Origin: an uncultured Enterococcus sp.
GTDB taxonomy: Bacteria > Bacillota > Bacilli > Lactobacillales > Enterococcaceae
Direction: 5' to 3'
DNA: 10,694 nt
NCBI GenBank assembly: GCA_946409145.1
Contig: CAMJVA010000039.1
Coordinates: forward strand, 1 to 10,694
Part shown: positions 1 through 5,975 of the stretch, piece by piece
Layout: each line of letters opens with the position of its first letter
Numbering within the stretch: position 1 is the stretch's first letter
Program-made: the position numbers and the translations under genes
Notes under the pieces: model-generated
The model's input: the letters and a program-made list of their open reading frames with translations, nothing else
What the model was told of the DNA's origin: nothing
The model's database searches: none

Positions 1-109
1 TCAAAGCATCTAATTGGTTTTGACGTTCCTGTTGTTGTTTCTTTTGGGAACGAGTCATCCACCACATCATACCTCCAAGAAAAATCAAAGGAATAATTAA
101 TTGAGCCAT
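1..109 (-). CDS. yajC: YajC, preprotein translocase accessory subunit (5' part only)
   Basis: This is the N-terminal 36 codons of YajC, the small single-span membrane protein that associates with the SecDF-SecYEG translocon. The visible protein has a short hydrophobic segment (residues 3-18, LIIPLIFLGGMMWWM) followed at once by the basic and glutamine-rich SQKKQQQERQ stretch (21-30), which is the YajC signature (family form RPQKKQ). The start is the ATG at 109, preceded by GGAGGTG at 118-124 with an 8-base spacer. The gene lies 80 bases downstream of tgt on the same strand, the classic tgt-yajC order. The remaining C-terminal half lies beyond the left edge. The call rests on the motif and the neighbour together. 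Confidence 0.9.
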   Translation of the reverse strand, partial: MAQLIIPLIFLGGMMWWMTRSQKKQQQERQNQLDAL

Positions 110-140
110 TAATATTTCACCTCCAGTAATTTGTTACCTC

Positions 141-179
141 TTTAACTTTAGCAAAAAAATTGCTTCATAGCTAGTTAAA
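141..179 (-). other. Intercistronic hairpin between tgt and yajC
   Basis: In the 80-base tgt-yajC gap the transcript can form a stem of TTTAACT (179-173) with AGTTAAA (147-141), extended by AGC (172-170) with GCT (152-150) across a two-base bulge. No U-run follows it, so it is not an obvious terminator. It could be a processing or stabilising element, or chance in A+T-rich DNA. The yajC ribosome-binding site lies just beyond it. Confidence 0.3.
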
Positions 180-189
180 TTATTTATCT

Positions 190-1335
190 TTAAAAGTTTT
201 TTGCATTTGGTTTATTAAATCCGTACTCTTCAAAGAAATGTTGTCTAAATTCTAGTAAATTATCGTCCATAATTGCTTGTCTTACTTGACTCATTAAATG
301 AAGTAAGAAATGTAAATTATGAGTAGAAGTTAAACGAATGCCAAAGGTTTCATCACATTTAATTAAATGACGAATGTAGGCTCTTGTATAGTGTTTACAT
401 GCATAGCAGTCACAATTTTCATCAATAGGACGGAAATCTTCAGCGTATTGGGCATTTTTCACCACTAATCGCCCTTTTGACGTCATACACGTTCCATTTC
501 TGGCAATTCTTGTAGGCAAGACACAGTCAAACATATCTACCCCACGAATAACGCCATCAATTAAAGAATCCGCAGCTCCCACTCCCATTAAGTAGCGTGG
601 TTTATTTTCTGGTAGCAAAGGCGTCGTTACTTCTAACATTTTATTCATTTCTTCTTTAGATTCTCCCACAGAAAGTCCCCCAATGGAGTATCCAGGAAAA
701 TCCATGGAAGTTAAATCTTTGGCACTTTGTTTTCTTAAATCTTCAAACCCAGCACCTTGAACGATGCCAAATAATCCTTGGGTTTCTGGTTTAGCGTGGG
801 CTTTTAACCCCCGTTCTGCCCAACGTGTAGTTCTTTCAATGGATTTTTTTACATAATCATGAGATTCATAATAAGGAGGACATTCATCAAAGCTCATCAT
901 AATATCAGAGCCTAATTGATTTTGAATGTGAATGGCTTTTTCTGGTGATAGAAACATTTTTGAGCCGTTTAAATGATTTTTAAAATGCACTCCTTCTTCT
1001 GTAATATTACGCATATCACTTAAAGAAAAAACTTGGAAGCCACCAGAATCAGTTAAAATAGCTTGATCCCAATTCATAAATTTATGTAAGCCCCCTGCTT
1101 TTTCTACTAAATCTGAACCAGGACGTAACCATAAATGATAGGTATTAGATAAAATAATTCCTGCTCCCATAGCTTTTAATTCTTCAGGAGATTGGGTTTT
1201 TACCGTGGCTAATGTCCCCACTGGCATAAACATGGGTGTAGGAAAAGTGCCATGAGGTGTAATAATTTCTCCAAGGCGCGCTCCAGTATGTTTTTCTTTT
1301 TTAATTAAACGATAAGTAATAGCTGGTTTTGTCAT
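190..1335 (-). CDS. tgt: Queuine/preQ1 tRNA-ribosyltransferase (Tgt)
   Basis: Tgt exchanges the guanine at wobble position 34 of GUN-anticodon tRNAs (Asp, Asn, His, Tyr) for preQ1, the first tRNA-bound step of queuosine synthesis, in the cytoplasm. The 381 residues match the usual bacterial length. The (beta/alpha)8-fold signatures are all visible: TDSGGFQVFSL (95-105, with the conserved Asp96), SFDECPP (148-154), GIVQGAG (190-196), YSIGGLSVGE (216-225) and MFDCVLPTRIARNG (268-281). By family alignment Asp270 is the catalytic nucleophile. The zinc site is Cys308, Cys310, Cys313 and His339. GIVQGAG has Ala where many homologues have Gly. The ATG at 1335 is preceded by AGAAAGGA. A promoter lies at 1373-1401, and yajC follows in the same operon. 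Confidence 0.97.
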   Translation of the reverse strand: MTKPAITYRLIKKEKHTGARLGEIITPHGTFPTPMFMPVGTLATVKTQSPEELKAMGAGIILSNTYHLWLRPGSDLVEKAGGLHKFMNWDQAILTDSGGFQVFSLSDMRNITEEGVHFKNHLNGSKMFLSPEKAIHIQNQLGSDIMMSFDECPPYYESHDYVKKSIERTTRWAERGLKAHAKPETQGLFGIVQGAGFEDLRKQSAKDLTSMDFPGYSIGGLSVGESKEEMNKMLEVTTPLLPENKPRYLMGVGAADSLIDGVIRGVDMFDCVLPTRIARNGTCMTSKGRLVVKNAQYAEDFRPIDENCDCYACKHYTRAYIRHLIKCDETFGIRLTSTHNLHFLLHLMSQVRQAIMDDNLLEFRQHFFEEYGFNKPNAKNF

Positions 1336-1372
1336 AAATAATTCCTTTCTATTTCAAGGGATACTGCAATAT

Positions 1373-1401
1373 ATCATACCCTCTTTTTTTGAAATTATCA
1401 A
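1373..1401 (-). promoter_or_regulatory. Sigma-A type promoter of tgt-yajC
   Basis: Reading the minus strand, TTGATA (1401-1396) and TATGAT (1378-1373) are separated by exactly 17 bases. Both hexamers are five-sixths matches to consensus. Transcription would start near 1366, about 30 bases before the tgt ATG. No preQ1 riboswitch fits in this short leader. Confidence 0.75.
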
Positions 1402-1429
1402 CTTTCTAAAAAGCTTCTGAATATATTTT

Positions 1430-1468
1430 TTAAAAAACAAACAGGAGCGAAAAAAATTTTCGCTCCTG
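1430..1468 (-). terminator. Intrinsic terminator of the P-type ATPase gene
   Basis: CAGGAGCGAAAA (5' arm, from 1468) pairs with TTTTCGCTCCTG (ending at 1442), forming a 12-bp stem with a minimal loop. On the minus strand it is followed by TTTGTTTTTT. It begins 5 bases after the ATPase stop codon and separates that gene from the tgt promoter downstream. Confidence 0.9.
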
Positions 1469-1473
1469 AAAGT

Positions 1474-4098
1474 TTATTTTTTCAAATGAATATATTTTAT
1501 CAGCTCATTTACCAATAAAGGCAATAAACTTAAAAGAAAAACTATTCCCCAATGAACCAAACTAATGTTCACCAAGCTTAAAATATTTTGAGTTACAGGT
1601 AAAAGGGCCACCAAGGTGACTAGAAGAATAGAGAGTGTTGCCATTTGAAAAAGTGTCACATTTTCTTTAAAAGAACTTTTAATGATTAACTTATGAGATC
1701 TCACCGTGAAAATATGAAAAATTGAAGAATAAGCCAGAATTAAAAAGGCCATGGTTTGTCCAATATGATGACTTAAACTGGCTGAAAAACTTGGCAAAAT
1801 AAAGCTTCCCAAATAATAGCCAACTAAAGTAACTACCGTAAATAATAAAGCATTCCGAAAAATATTTTTTCCTAGTCCATGACCAAAAATAGAGGTTTTT
1901 TTGGGAATGGGGCCTTTTTCCATGACTTTATCTTCTGTCGGTTCTTTGGCTAAAGCAAATCCTGGGAGTCCATCAGCAATAACATTGACAAATAATAATT
2001 GTAGCGCTGTAAAAGGTGCTCCCCAACCAAATAACATGGCTAAAATGACGATAAAAACTTCAGAAATATTACAACTTAAAAGAAAGTTTACTGTTTTTAA
2101 AATATTTTGGTACACTCCCCGACCTTTTGCCACAGCATCGACAATGGTCGCAAAATTATCATCAGTTAAAATAATATCTGCTGCAGATCTTGCTACTGGC
2201 GTTCCCGTTATGCCCATGGCAAGTCCTACATCAGCTGCTTTTAAAGCTGGTGCATCGTTCACACCGTCTCCAGTCATAGCGACAACGGCTCCTTTTTCTT
2301 GCCAAGCATTCACAATTCGTAATTTATCATTTGGGGTAACTCTAGCGTAAACGGCAATATCTTTGACCTTATCTAATAAAGTTTCATCAGACATTTCCCT
2401 TAGTTCGCTCCCAGAAACTACTTTTTTCCCAGATTTTAAAATACCTAATTCTTGGGCAATGGCCTTTGCGGTCACTTGATGGTCTCCAGTGATCATTACA
2501 GTTTCAATACCAGCTTTTTCTGCCTTTTTAATGGCAAATTTACTTTCAGGACGTGGAGGATCACTTAAACCTAAGAGTCCTACAAAATGTAAATTATTTT
2601 CCACCCTAAAAAGATTTTCCGGTAATTCATCTAAAATACGATACCCTAAAGCAATGACTCGTAATCCTTCTTTTCCAAGTTTTTCGTTCACTTTTTTTCC
2701 TTCATGAGGGTCAATGAATTTAGGAGATAACACATCAAACGCTCCTTTGACAATGAGTAAATAGTTGTCTTCAAACTTATGAAGTGTCGTCATCATTTTT
2801 CTTTTTGAGTCAAATGGAATTTCTTTTACCCGAGGATATTTTTCTTGAATGTCTTCATAGGAAAGATGGTTGTCCGTTAAACTTTTAACAATTGCTTTTT
2901 CTGTAGGATTTCCTTTAAATTTTAAGACCTCTTTTTTCTTTTCAATCACCACATCGCTATTTAAAGAAGCAAGGGTTAATAATTTTTCTTCTTTTTTAGA
3001 AATAGTTAAAACATCTTCAGAAATTTTTTCCTCTGTCGTCCAAATTTTTCTTACTGTCATTTGATTCATAGTCAACGTTCCTGTTTTATCACTTAAAATG
3101 ACATTCGTCGTTCCTAAAGTTTCTACTGCAGGGAGTTTTCTAATAATGGCATTTTTTTGGGCCATTTGTTGAACGCCAAAAGCCATGGTCAAAGTCACAA
3201 TTACCATGAGCGTTTCAGGGACTGCTGCCACAGCCAAAGAGACAGAATTTAAAAACATATCTATGATGGGTTCATTTTGCAACCATCCTAAAAGAAAAAC
3301 AAATACCCCCGCAGATAAAGCAATCACTGTCAGACGTTTTCCTAGAGTACTCAGCCTTTTTTGTAAAGGAGTAAACGGATTCCTTGTTTTTAATAAACTT
3401 TGGGCAATTTTCCCCATTTCCGTCTTCATTCCTGTGGCTGTAACTAAATATTTCCCTCGACCGGAAACCACACTTGTTCCAGAATAAACCATATTTTTTC
3501 GATCACCTAATGGGAGTTCTTCAGAAGAAATAAAAGTGGCATCTTTTTCCACCGCCTCTCCTTCACCAGTTAAAGAGGCTTCTTCTACTTTCAACTGAAC
3601 AGCTTCTATTAGTCGACCATCGGCTAAAATTTTGTCGCCTGAATGAAGAATAATAATATCTCCAGGAACCACATTGACACTATAAATTTTTTCTCTCTTG
3701 CCATTTCTTAAAACTAAAACTTCATCTTGATTCAAACTGCTTAAAGCTTCCAGAGATTTTTCTGCTTTTCCTTCTTGATACAAAGATAAGAAGACATTAA
3801 TGAAAACAATTGCTAAAATTAACAAAGTTTCTAAATAACTTCCATGTCCGGCAGAGTTTACGGTGTAAAAAGAAATTCCTGCTGCTACTAGTAAAATGAT
3901 TGTTGTAAAATCCATTAAGTGAATAAGAATTTTTTTCCAGAGAGGTTTTTTCTTCTCTTTGATAAATTCATTTTTCCCAAATTCTTCCCGCTTTTTTCTG
4001 ACTGTTTTGTCATTTAATCCTTCTTGTTTCAAAGGAAATTTTTCCGCTACTTCTTCCATAGACAAGACGGACACATTTGTAATATGCTTTTCTTCCAT
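1474..4098 (-). CDS. Cation-translocating P-type ATPase, P2 class, probably Ca2+ export
   Basis: An 874-residue membrane pump that couples ATP hydrolysis to cation export, most likely Ca2+. Order of parts: N-terminal cytoplasmic segment (1-55), M1-M2 (about 58-78, 88-108), actuator domain with LTGE (176-179), M3-M4 (254-273, 283-306), phosphorylation motif SDKTGTLT (336-343, Asp337), nucleotide-binding KGNPTE (395-400) and KGA (451-453), hinge MITGDH (535-540) and MTGDGVNDAP (608-617), then M5-M10 to the C-terminus. Residues aligning with Ca2+ ligands of SERCA are present: Pro294-Glu295 in M4, Asn677 and Glu680 in M5, Asn705 and Asp709 in M6. These fit P2A/PMCA-like Ca2+ pumps rather than Na+/K+ or heavy-metal types. 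The ATG at 4098 has AAAGGAGG just upstream. I see only weak promoter candidates in 4111-4209. Transport specificity is inference. Confidence 0.93.
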   Translation of the reverse strand: MEEKHITNVSVLSMEEVAEKFPLKQEGLNDKTVRKKREEFGKNEFIKEKKKPLWKKILIHLMDFTTIILLVAAGISFYTVNSAGHGSYLETLLILAIVFINVFLSLYQEGKAEKSLEALSSLNQDEVLVLRNGKREKIYSVNVVPGDIIILHSGDKILADGRLIEAVQLKVEEASLTGEGEAVEKDATFISSEELPLGDRKNMVYSGTSVVSGRGKYLVTATGMKTEMGKIAQSLLKTRNPFTPLQKRLSTLGKRLTVIALSAGVFVFLLGWLQNEPIIDMFLNSVSLAVAAVPETLMVIVTLTMAFGVQQMAQKNAIIRKLPAVETLGTTNVILSDKTGTLTMNQMTVRKIWTTEEKISEDVLTISKKEEKLLTLASLNSDVVIEKKKEVLKFKGNPTEKAIVKSLTDNHLSYEDIQEKYPRVKEIPFDSKRKMMTTLHKFEDNYLLIVKGAFDVLSPKFIDPHEGKKVNEKLGKEGLRVIALGYRILDELPENLFRVENNLHFVGLLGLSDPPRPESKFAIKKAEKAGIETVMITGDHQVTAKAIAQELGILKSGKKVVSGSELREMSDETLLDKVKDIAVYARVTPNDKLRIVNAWQEKGAVVAMTGDGVNDAPALKAADVGLAMGITGTPVARSAADIILTDDNFATIVDAVAKGRGVYQNILKTVNFLLSCNISEVFIVILAMLFGWGAPFTALQLLFVNVIADGLPGFALAKEPTEDKVMEKGPIPKKTSIFGHGLGKNIFRNALLFTVVTLVGYYLGSFILPSFSASLSHHIGQTMAFLILAYSSIFHIFTVRSHKLIIKSSFKENVTLFQMATLSILLVTLVALLPVTQNILSLVNISLVHWGIVFLLSLLPLLVNELIKYIHLKK

Positions 4099-4153
4099 AT
4101 TATTCCTCCTTTAAATTATTTGTTCCTACTAATAACCCTAACATGATTTGTTA

Positions 4154-4183
4154 TTGAATCTCAAGAAATATGCAGATTATTAT
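4154..4183 (+). promoter_or_regulatory. Putative promoter of the candidate plus-strand RNA
   Basis: TTGAAT (4154-4159) and TATTAT (4178-4183) are separated by 18 bases. Transcription would begin near 4190. The site points away from the ATPase gene, towards a stretch with no plus-strand reading frame that ends in a strong plus-strand terminator. A+T-rich intergenic DNA yields such pairs by chance, so the downstream terminator carries much of the weight. Confidence 0.5.
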
Positions 4184-4189
4184 GAGAAA

Positions 4190-4702
4190 TCTTTCATTTT
4201 AAACCTAGGTTAAAAAAATATAAAGGGAGAAAATAAAAAGAAATAAAATTCTCGAGGCTTATTTCTTGCAAGGGTTTTCATAACATGATATATTATGAGT
4301 GTAAGGAAGGATAAGTAACTACTAACTAAGTTGTTTTGAATTTCTCGATGAAACAGACGCACCAAAGATGTTAAGCTTTGAGCTTCACCTTTTAGTTTTT
4401 CTTCAGTGAGATGTGAAGAGACAAGTTGACTGAGGATAAATAGTGAATGCAAGGAAACGCGCTGACGGATGTAGTGTTCAGTGGCTTTACCAAATTTTCT
4501 TTGTAAGATAAGAATCAGTCCAGAGTACAAGTAGTAAGTGTACCAGAACCAAATGTGTTGAAAGATAAGTAAAACAAGCTTTAAGTACGGCTTCAAGAAA
4601 TTCCGTTGCTTTGCATTTTGCTGAAAGTTACCACCAACTTAATTAGTATTCCTTCCGCATTCTTTACCCCGGAGCTAGTCGAGAAGCTCCGGGGGTTTTT
4701 TT
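4190..4702 (+). ncRNA. Candidate large structured non-coding RNA, about 510 nt, unidentified family
   Basis: This stretch between the ATPase and DUF188 genes has no convincing protein gene. It lies between a plus-strand promoter-like site and a strong plus-strand terminator. Pairings found by eye: a hairpin of CTTA+TTTCTTGCA (4258-4270) with TGTAAGGAA+TAAG (4300-4315), capped by TTCATAA (4277-4283) with TTATGAG (4293-4299); a long-range helix 4320-4333 with 4635-4648 (13 of 14 pairs); a nested 8-bp helix 4338-4345 with 4596-4603; hairpins 4373-4385 (AAGCT/AGCTT), 4398-4421 (8 bp) and 4609-4627 (7 bp with a bulge). Several pairs are G-U in the plus-strand RNA but would be A-C mismatches on the minus strand, which favours plus-strand RNA. 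I cannot name the family. Large bacterial RNAs such as ROOL, GOLLD or OLE are comparisons worth testing, not identifications. A MITE-like or decayed-gene origin is possible. Confidence 0.55.
4667..4702 (+). terminator. Strong intrinsic terminator overlapping the 3' end of the DUF188 gene
   Basis: CCCCGGAGCT (4667-4676) pairs perfectly with AGCTCCGGGG (4685-4694) around an 8-base loop, followed by G and seven T (4696-4702). The U-run exists only on the plus strand, so it ends plus-strand transcription although no plus-strand protein gene lies upstream. The last nine codons of the convergent DUF188 gene, including its TAG stop, are encoded within or beside this element. Confidence 0.88.
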
Positions 4703-5136
4703 GTCTTTAAAAATTTTTCAAACAGTTTAACAAAATTTTCCGCATCTTTTTTTGTAAAGGCGCTAGGACCTTTTAATTTCTTTCCACTTTTCTTTAAAAG
4801 TTGTCCTTCAAAACGACTTTGGAGTAAAAAATCAATGGTTTCTTTTTCATATTGGAATTTTTGGTGAAAGACACTGACGCCCTTTCCTAAGAGTAAAGAT
4901 GCTAAACCATAATCTTGAGTGACACAAATATCTCCTGGTTCACTTAAAGCAACAATTTTGTAATCAGCGGAATCACTTCCTGGATCCACGTACACAACAG
5001 TGATATTTTTTTCTTCATTTTTCAAAGAAAAATGATCAAAACTAGTGACTAAACACACAGGAATGTTAAATTTTTCCCCTAAAGAAAAAATTTCTTCTTT
5101 CACTGGACAGCCGTCTCCATCAATTAATATTTTCAA
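4675..5136 (-). CDS. DUF188 / UPF0178 (YaiI/YqxD) family protein
   Basis: A 153-residue cytoplasmic protein of the YaiI/YqxD (UPF0178, DUF188) family, whose members have a PIN/NYN-like nuclease fold but no settled function. Family marks: IDGDGCP (5-11, with Asp6 and Asp8), VDPGSDSADYKIV (50-62), PGDICVTQDYGLASLLL (67-83) and the C-terminal GPSAFTKKDAENF (123-135). The acidic residues (6, 8, 55, 58, 69, 75) are where a metal site would be expected by analogy with PIN domains. The start is TTG at 5136-5134, with AGAAGGTG (5149-5142) upstream and no in-frame ATG nearby. The end (KKPPELLD) is encoded inside a terminator that serves the opposite strand. A structured RNA candidate with a terminator lies directly upstream, so expression may be controlled by attenuation. 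Confidence 0.9.
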   Translation of the reverse strand: MKILIDGDGCPVKEEIFSLGEKFNIPVCLVTSFDHFSLKNEEKNITVVYVDPGSDSADYKIVALSEPGDICVTQDYGLASLLLGKGVSVFHQKFQYEKETIDFLLQSRFEGQLLKKSGKKLKGPSAFTKKDAENFVKLFEKFLKTKKPPELLD

Positions 5137-5160
5137 TGTTTCACCTTCTTAATTTAAGCG

Positions 5161-5196
5161 ATATAAAAAGGCGAGCCTTATAAAAAGGTTCGCCTT
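5161..5196 (-). terminator. Terminator-like hairpin just upstream of the DUF188 gene
   Basis: On the minus strand AAGGCGAACC (5196-5187) pairs with GGCTCGCCTT (5177-5168) with a single A-C mismatch and a 9-base loop, running into TTTTTATAT. It ends about 25 bases before the DUF188 start codon, so it either terminates an upstream small RNA or acts as a conditional attenuator. In the plus-strand sense the mismatch becomes a G-U pair, but no U-run follows there. Confidence 0.7.
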
Positions 5197-5304
5197 AAAC
5201 AGTACTTTAAAAAAAGTATGAGAAACTCTTCCACAAAAGTTCTCAGACACCTCCATCCGGGAGATTCCGTGCCCTGTAAATATGCTATTATCGACTCATC
5301 GCAT
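5170..5304 (-). ncRNA. Candidate structured leader RNA (riboswitch, attenuator or small RNA) upstream of DUF188 gene
   Basis: Between the GNAT stop and the DUF188 start the minus strand can form three hairpins without spacer bases. The first is GGCAC (5273-5269) with GTGTC (5250-5246), with CTCC (5263-5260)/GGAG (5254-5251) nested inside. The second is TGAGAA+CTTTT (5245-5235) with AAGAG (5230-5226)+TTCTCA (5224-5219), closed by GTGG and holding one bulged T. The third is TACTTT (5218-5213)/AAAGTA (5208-5203). A terminator-like hairpin follows. G-U pairs in the first two hairpins favour the minus strand. Nearer the promoter, ATGC...GCAT flanks a small CGA-TGAG-TCG hairpin (about 5307-5283). 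I recognise no known riboswitch consensus (preQ1, SAM, T-box, purine, fluoride, ZTP were considered). I cannot tell a cis-acting leader from a free small RNA of about 140 nt. Confidence 0.5.
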
Positions 5305-5310
5305 GGATTA

Positions 5311-5339
5311 AAAATACCACAGGAACAAGCAAATTACAA
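5311..5339 (-). promoter_or_regulatory. Promoter with extended -10 for the DUF188 leader
   Basis: TTGTAA (5339-5334) and TATTTT (5316-5311) are 17 bases apart, and TGG directly precedes the -10, giving an extended TGnT form. It begins just after the GNAT stop codon. The transcript would start near 5304 and so would include all the hairpins before the DUF188 gene. Confidence 0.5.
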
Positions 5340-5340
5340 G

Positions 5341-5847
5341 TTAAGAAAAATTATTTTTTAATCCTACTTCGTTTAAAACATATCCTTGATCCATAGGGGT
5401 ACGACGTTTCGTAAATTCTTCATAGCCATAATGTTTAAAAATATTAATTCCTCGTTGATTTTCTTCATTAATAAAAATTTCTGATTGGGTAATCCCTCTT
5501 TTAGCTGCTTCTACTCCCAGATAATTCATGATTTCATGAGATAAACCTCGACCCCAAACAGAATAAATCAAATAAAGTTTATCAATGACTAAGGCTTCTT
5601 TAGTAAAATGATAAGCCAAATATCCAATGACTTGATTTTCCATATTATAAATAAAATAATAGGTGGACGCTCCTGTAGCAATTTCTTCTTGAATTTGTTT
5701 TTTTGACTGACGTGTTTCTAAAAAGCGGTTAACTTTTCCTTCACCCATAATTGGGCCATAATATTCTTTCCACACCATTTTAACTAAATCATGTAACTGG
5801 TCAATCTCTTTTCTTGAGTCAATTAATTCTAAATACATGGATTTCAT
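5341..5847 (-). CDS. GNAT family N-acetyltransferase
   Basis: A 168-residue soluble protein with a GNAT fold, which transfers acetyl from acetyl-CoA to an amine. The substrate is not evident. Features: N-terminal helix region (12-30), central strand YYFIYNMENQVIGYLAYH (63-80), motif A around ALVIDKLYLIYSVWGRGLSHEIMNYL (85-110), and motif B INEENQRGINIFKHYGYEEF (126-145), the usual N-x-x-A-hexamer-Y-x-x-x-GF region. The acetyl-CoA pyrophosphate loop reads WGRGLS rather than the common R-G-x-G-x-G, a degenerate but acceptable form. The ATG at 5847 has AGAGG eight bases upstream; a second ATG three codons in is too far from it. fbp lies upstream on the same strand without a clear terminator between them, so some read-through from fbp is likely. 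Confidence 0.88.
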   Translation of the reverse strand: MKSMYLELIDSRKEIDQLHDLVKMVWKEYYGPIMGEGKVNRFLETRQSKKQIQEEIATGASTYYFIYNMENQVIGYLAYHFTKEALVIDKLYLIYSVWGRGLSHEIMNYLGVEAAKRGITQSEIFINEENQRGINIFKHYGYEEFTKRRTPMDQGYVLNEVGLKNNFS

Positions 5848-5871
5848 TAAAAGCGCCTCTTTTCTTTTTCA

Positions 5872-5883
5872 CTACACTTTCAT
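5872..5883 (-). other. Possible three-codon minigene in the GNAT 5' region
   Basis: A good ribosome-binding site, AAAGGAG (5894-5888), sits four bases before ATG AAA GTG TAG (5883-5872), 25 bases upstream of the GNAT ATG. It could be a leader minigene that loads or traps ribosomes, or an accident. The ribosome-binding site also lies in CCTTTAAAGG, a short palindrome. Confidence 0.2.
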
Positions 5884-5975
5884 TTTACTCCTTTAAAGGA
5901 AAAAAATTAAGTAATATAGCTATAATTTTAGGAAGAAGTTGCTCTTTTTACTTTGGAATGATTAAACATAAGGTT

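Noticed and set aside
1336..1372. A preQ1 riboswitch in front of tgt.
   Set aside because: The leader between the promoter and the ATG is only about 30 bases and shows no preQ1 aptamer features.
1901..3487. Several plus-strand frames of 64-149 codons opposite the P-type ATPase.
   Set aside because: They are antisense shadows of a strongly supported gene, with low-complexity translations and no ribosome-binding sites.
4210..4596. A 128-codon minus-strand frame with hydrophobic stretches, suggesting a small membrane protein.
   Set aside because: It begins only at TTG with no good ribosome-binding site, resembles no family I know, and covers the same bases as nested helices whose G-U pairs favour a plus-strand RNA. 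A decayed gene is not fully excluded.
4190..4702. RNase P RNA, tmRNA, 6S RNA or group II intron as identity of the candidate RNA.
   Set aside because: I could not find the RNase P GAGGAAAGUCC core, the tmRNA 5' end and tag frame, or an intron domain V. 6S could not be supported either.
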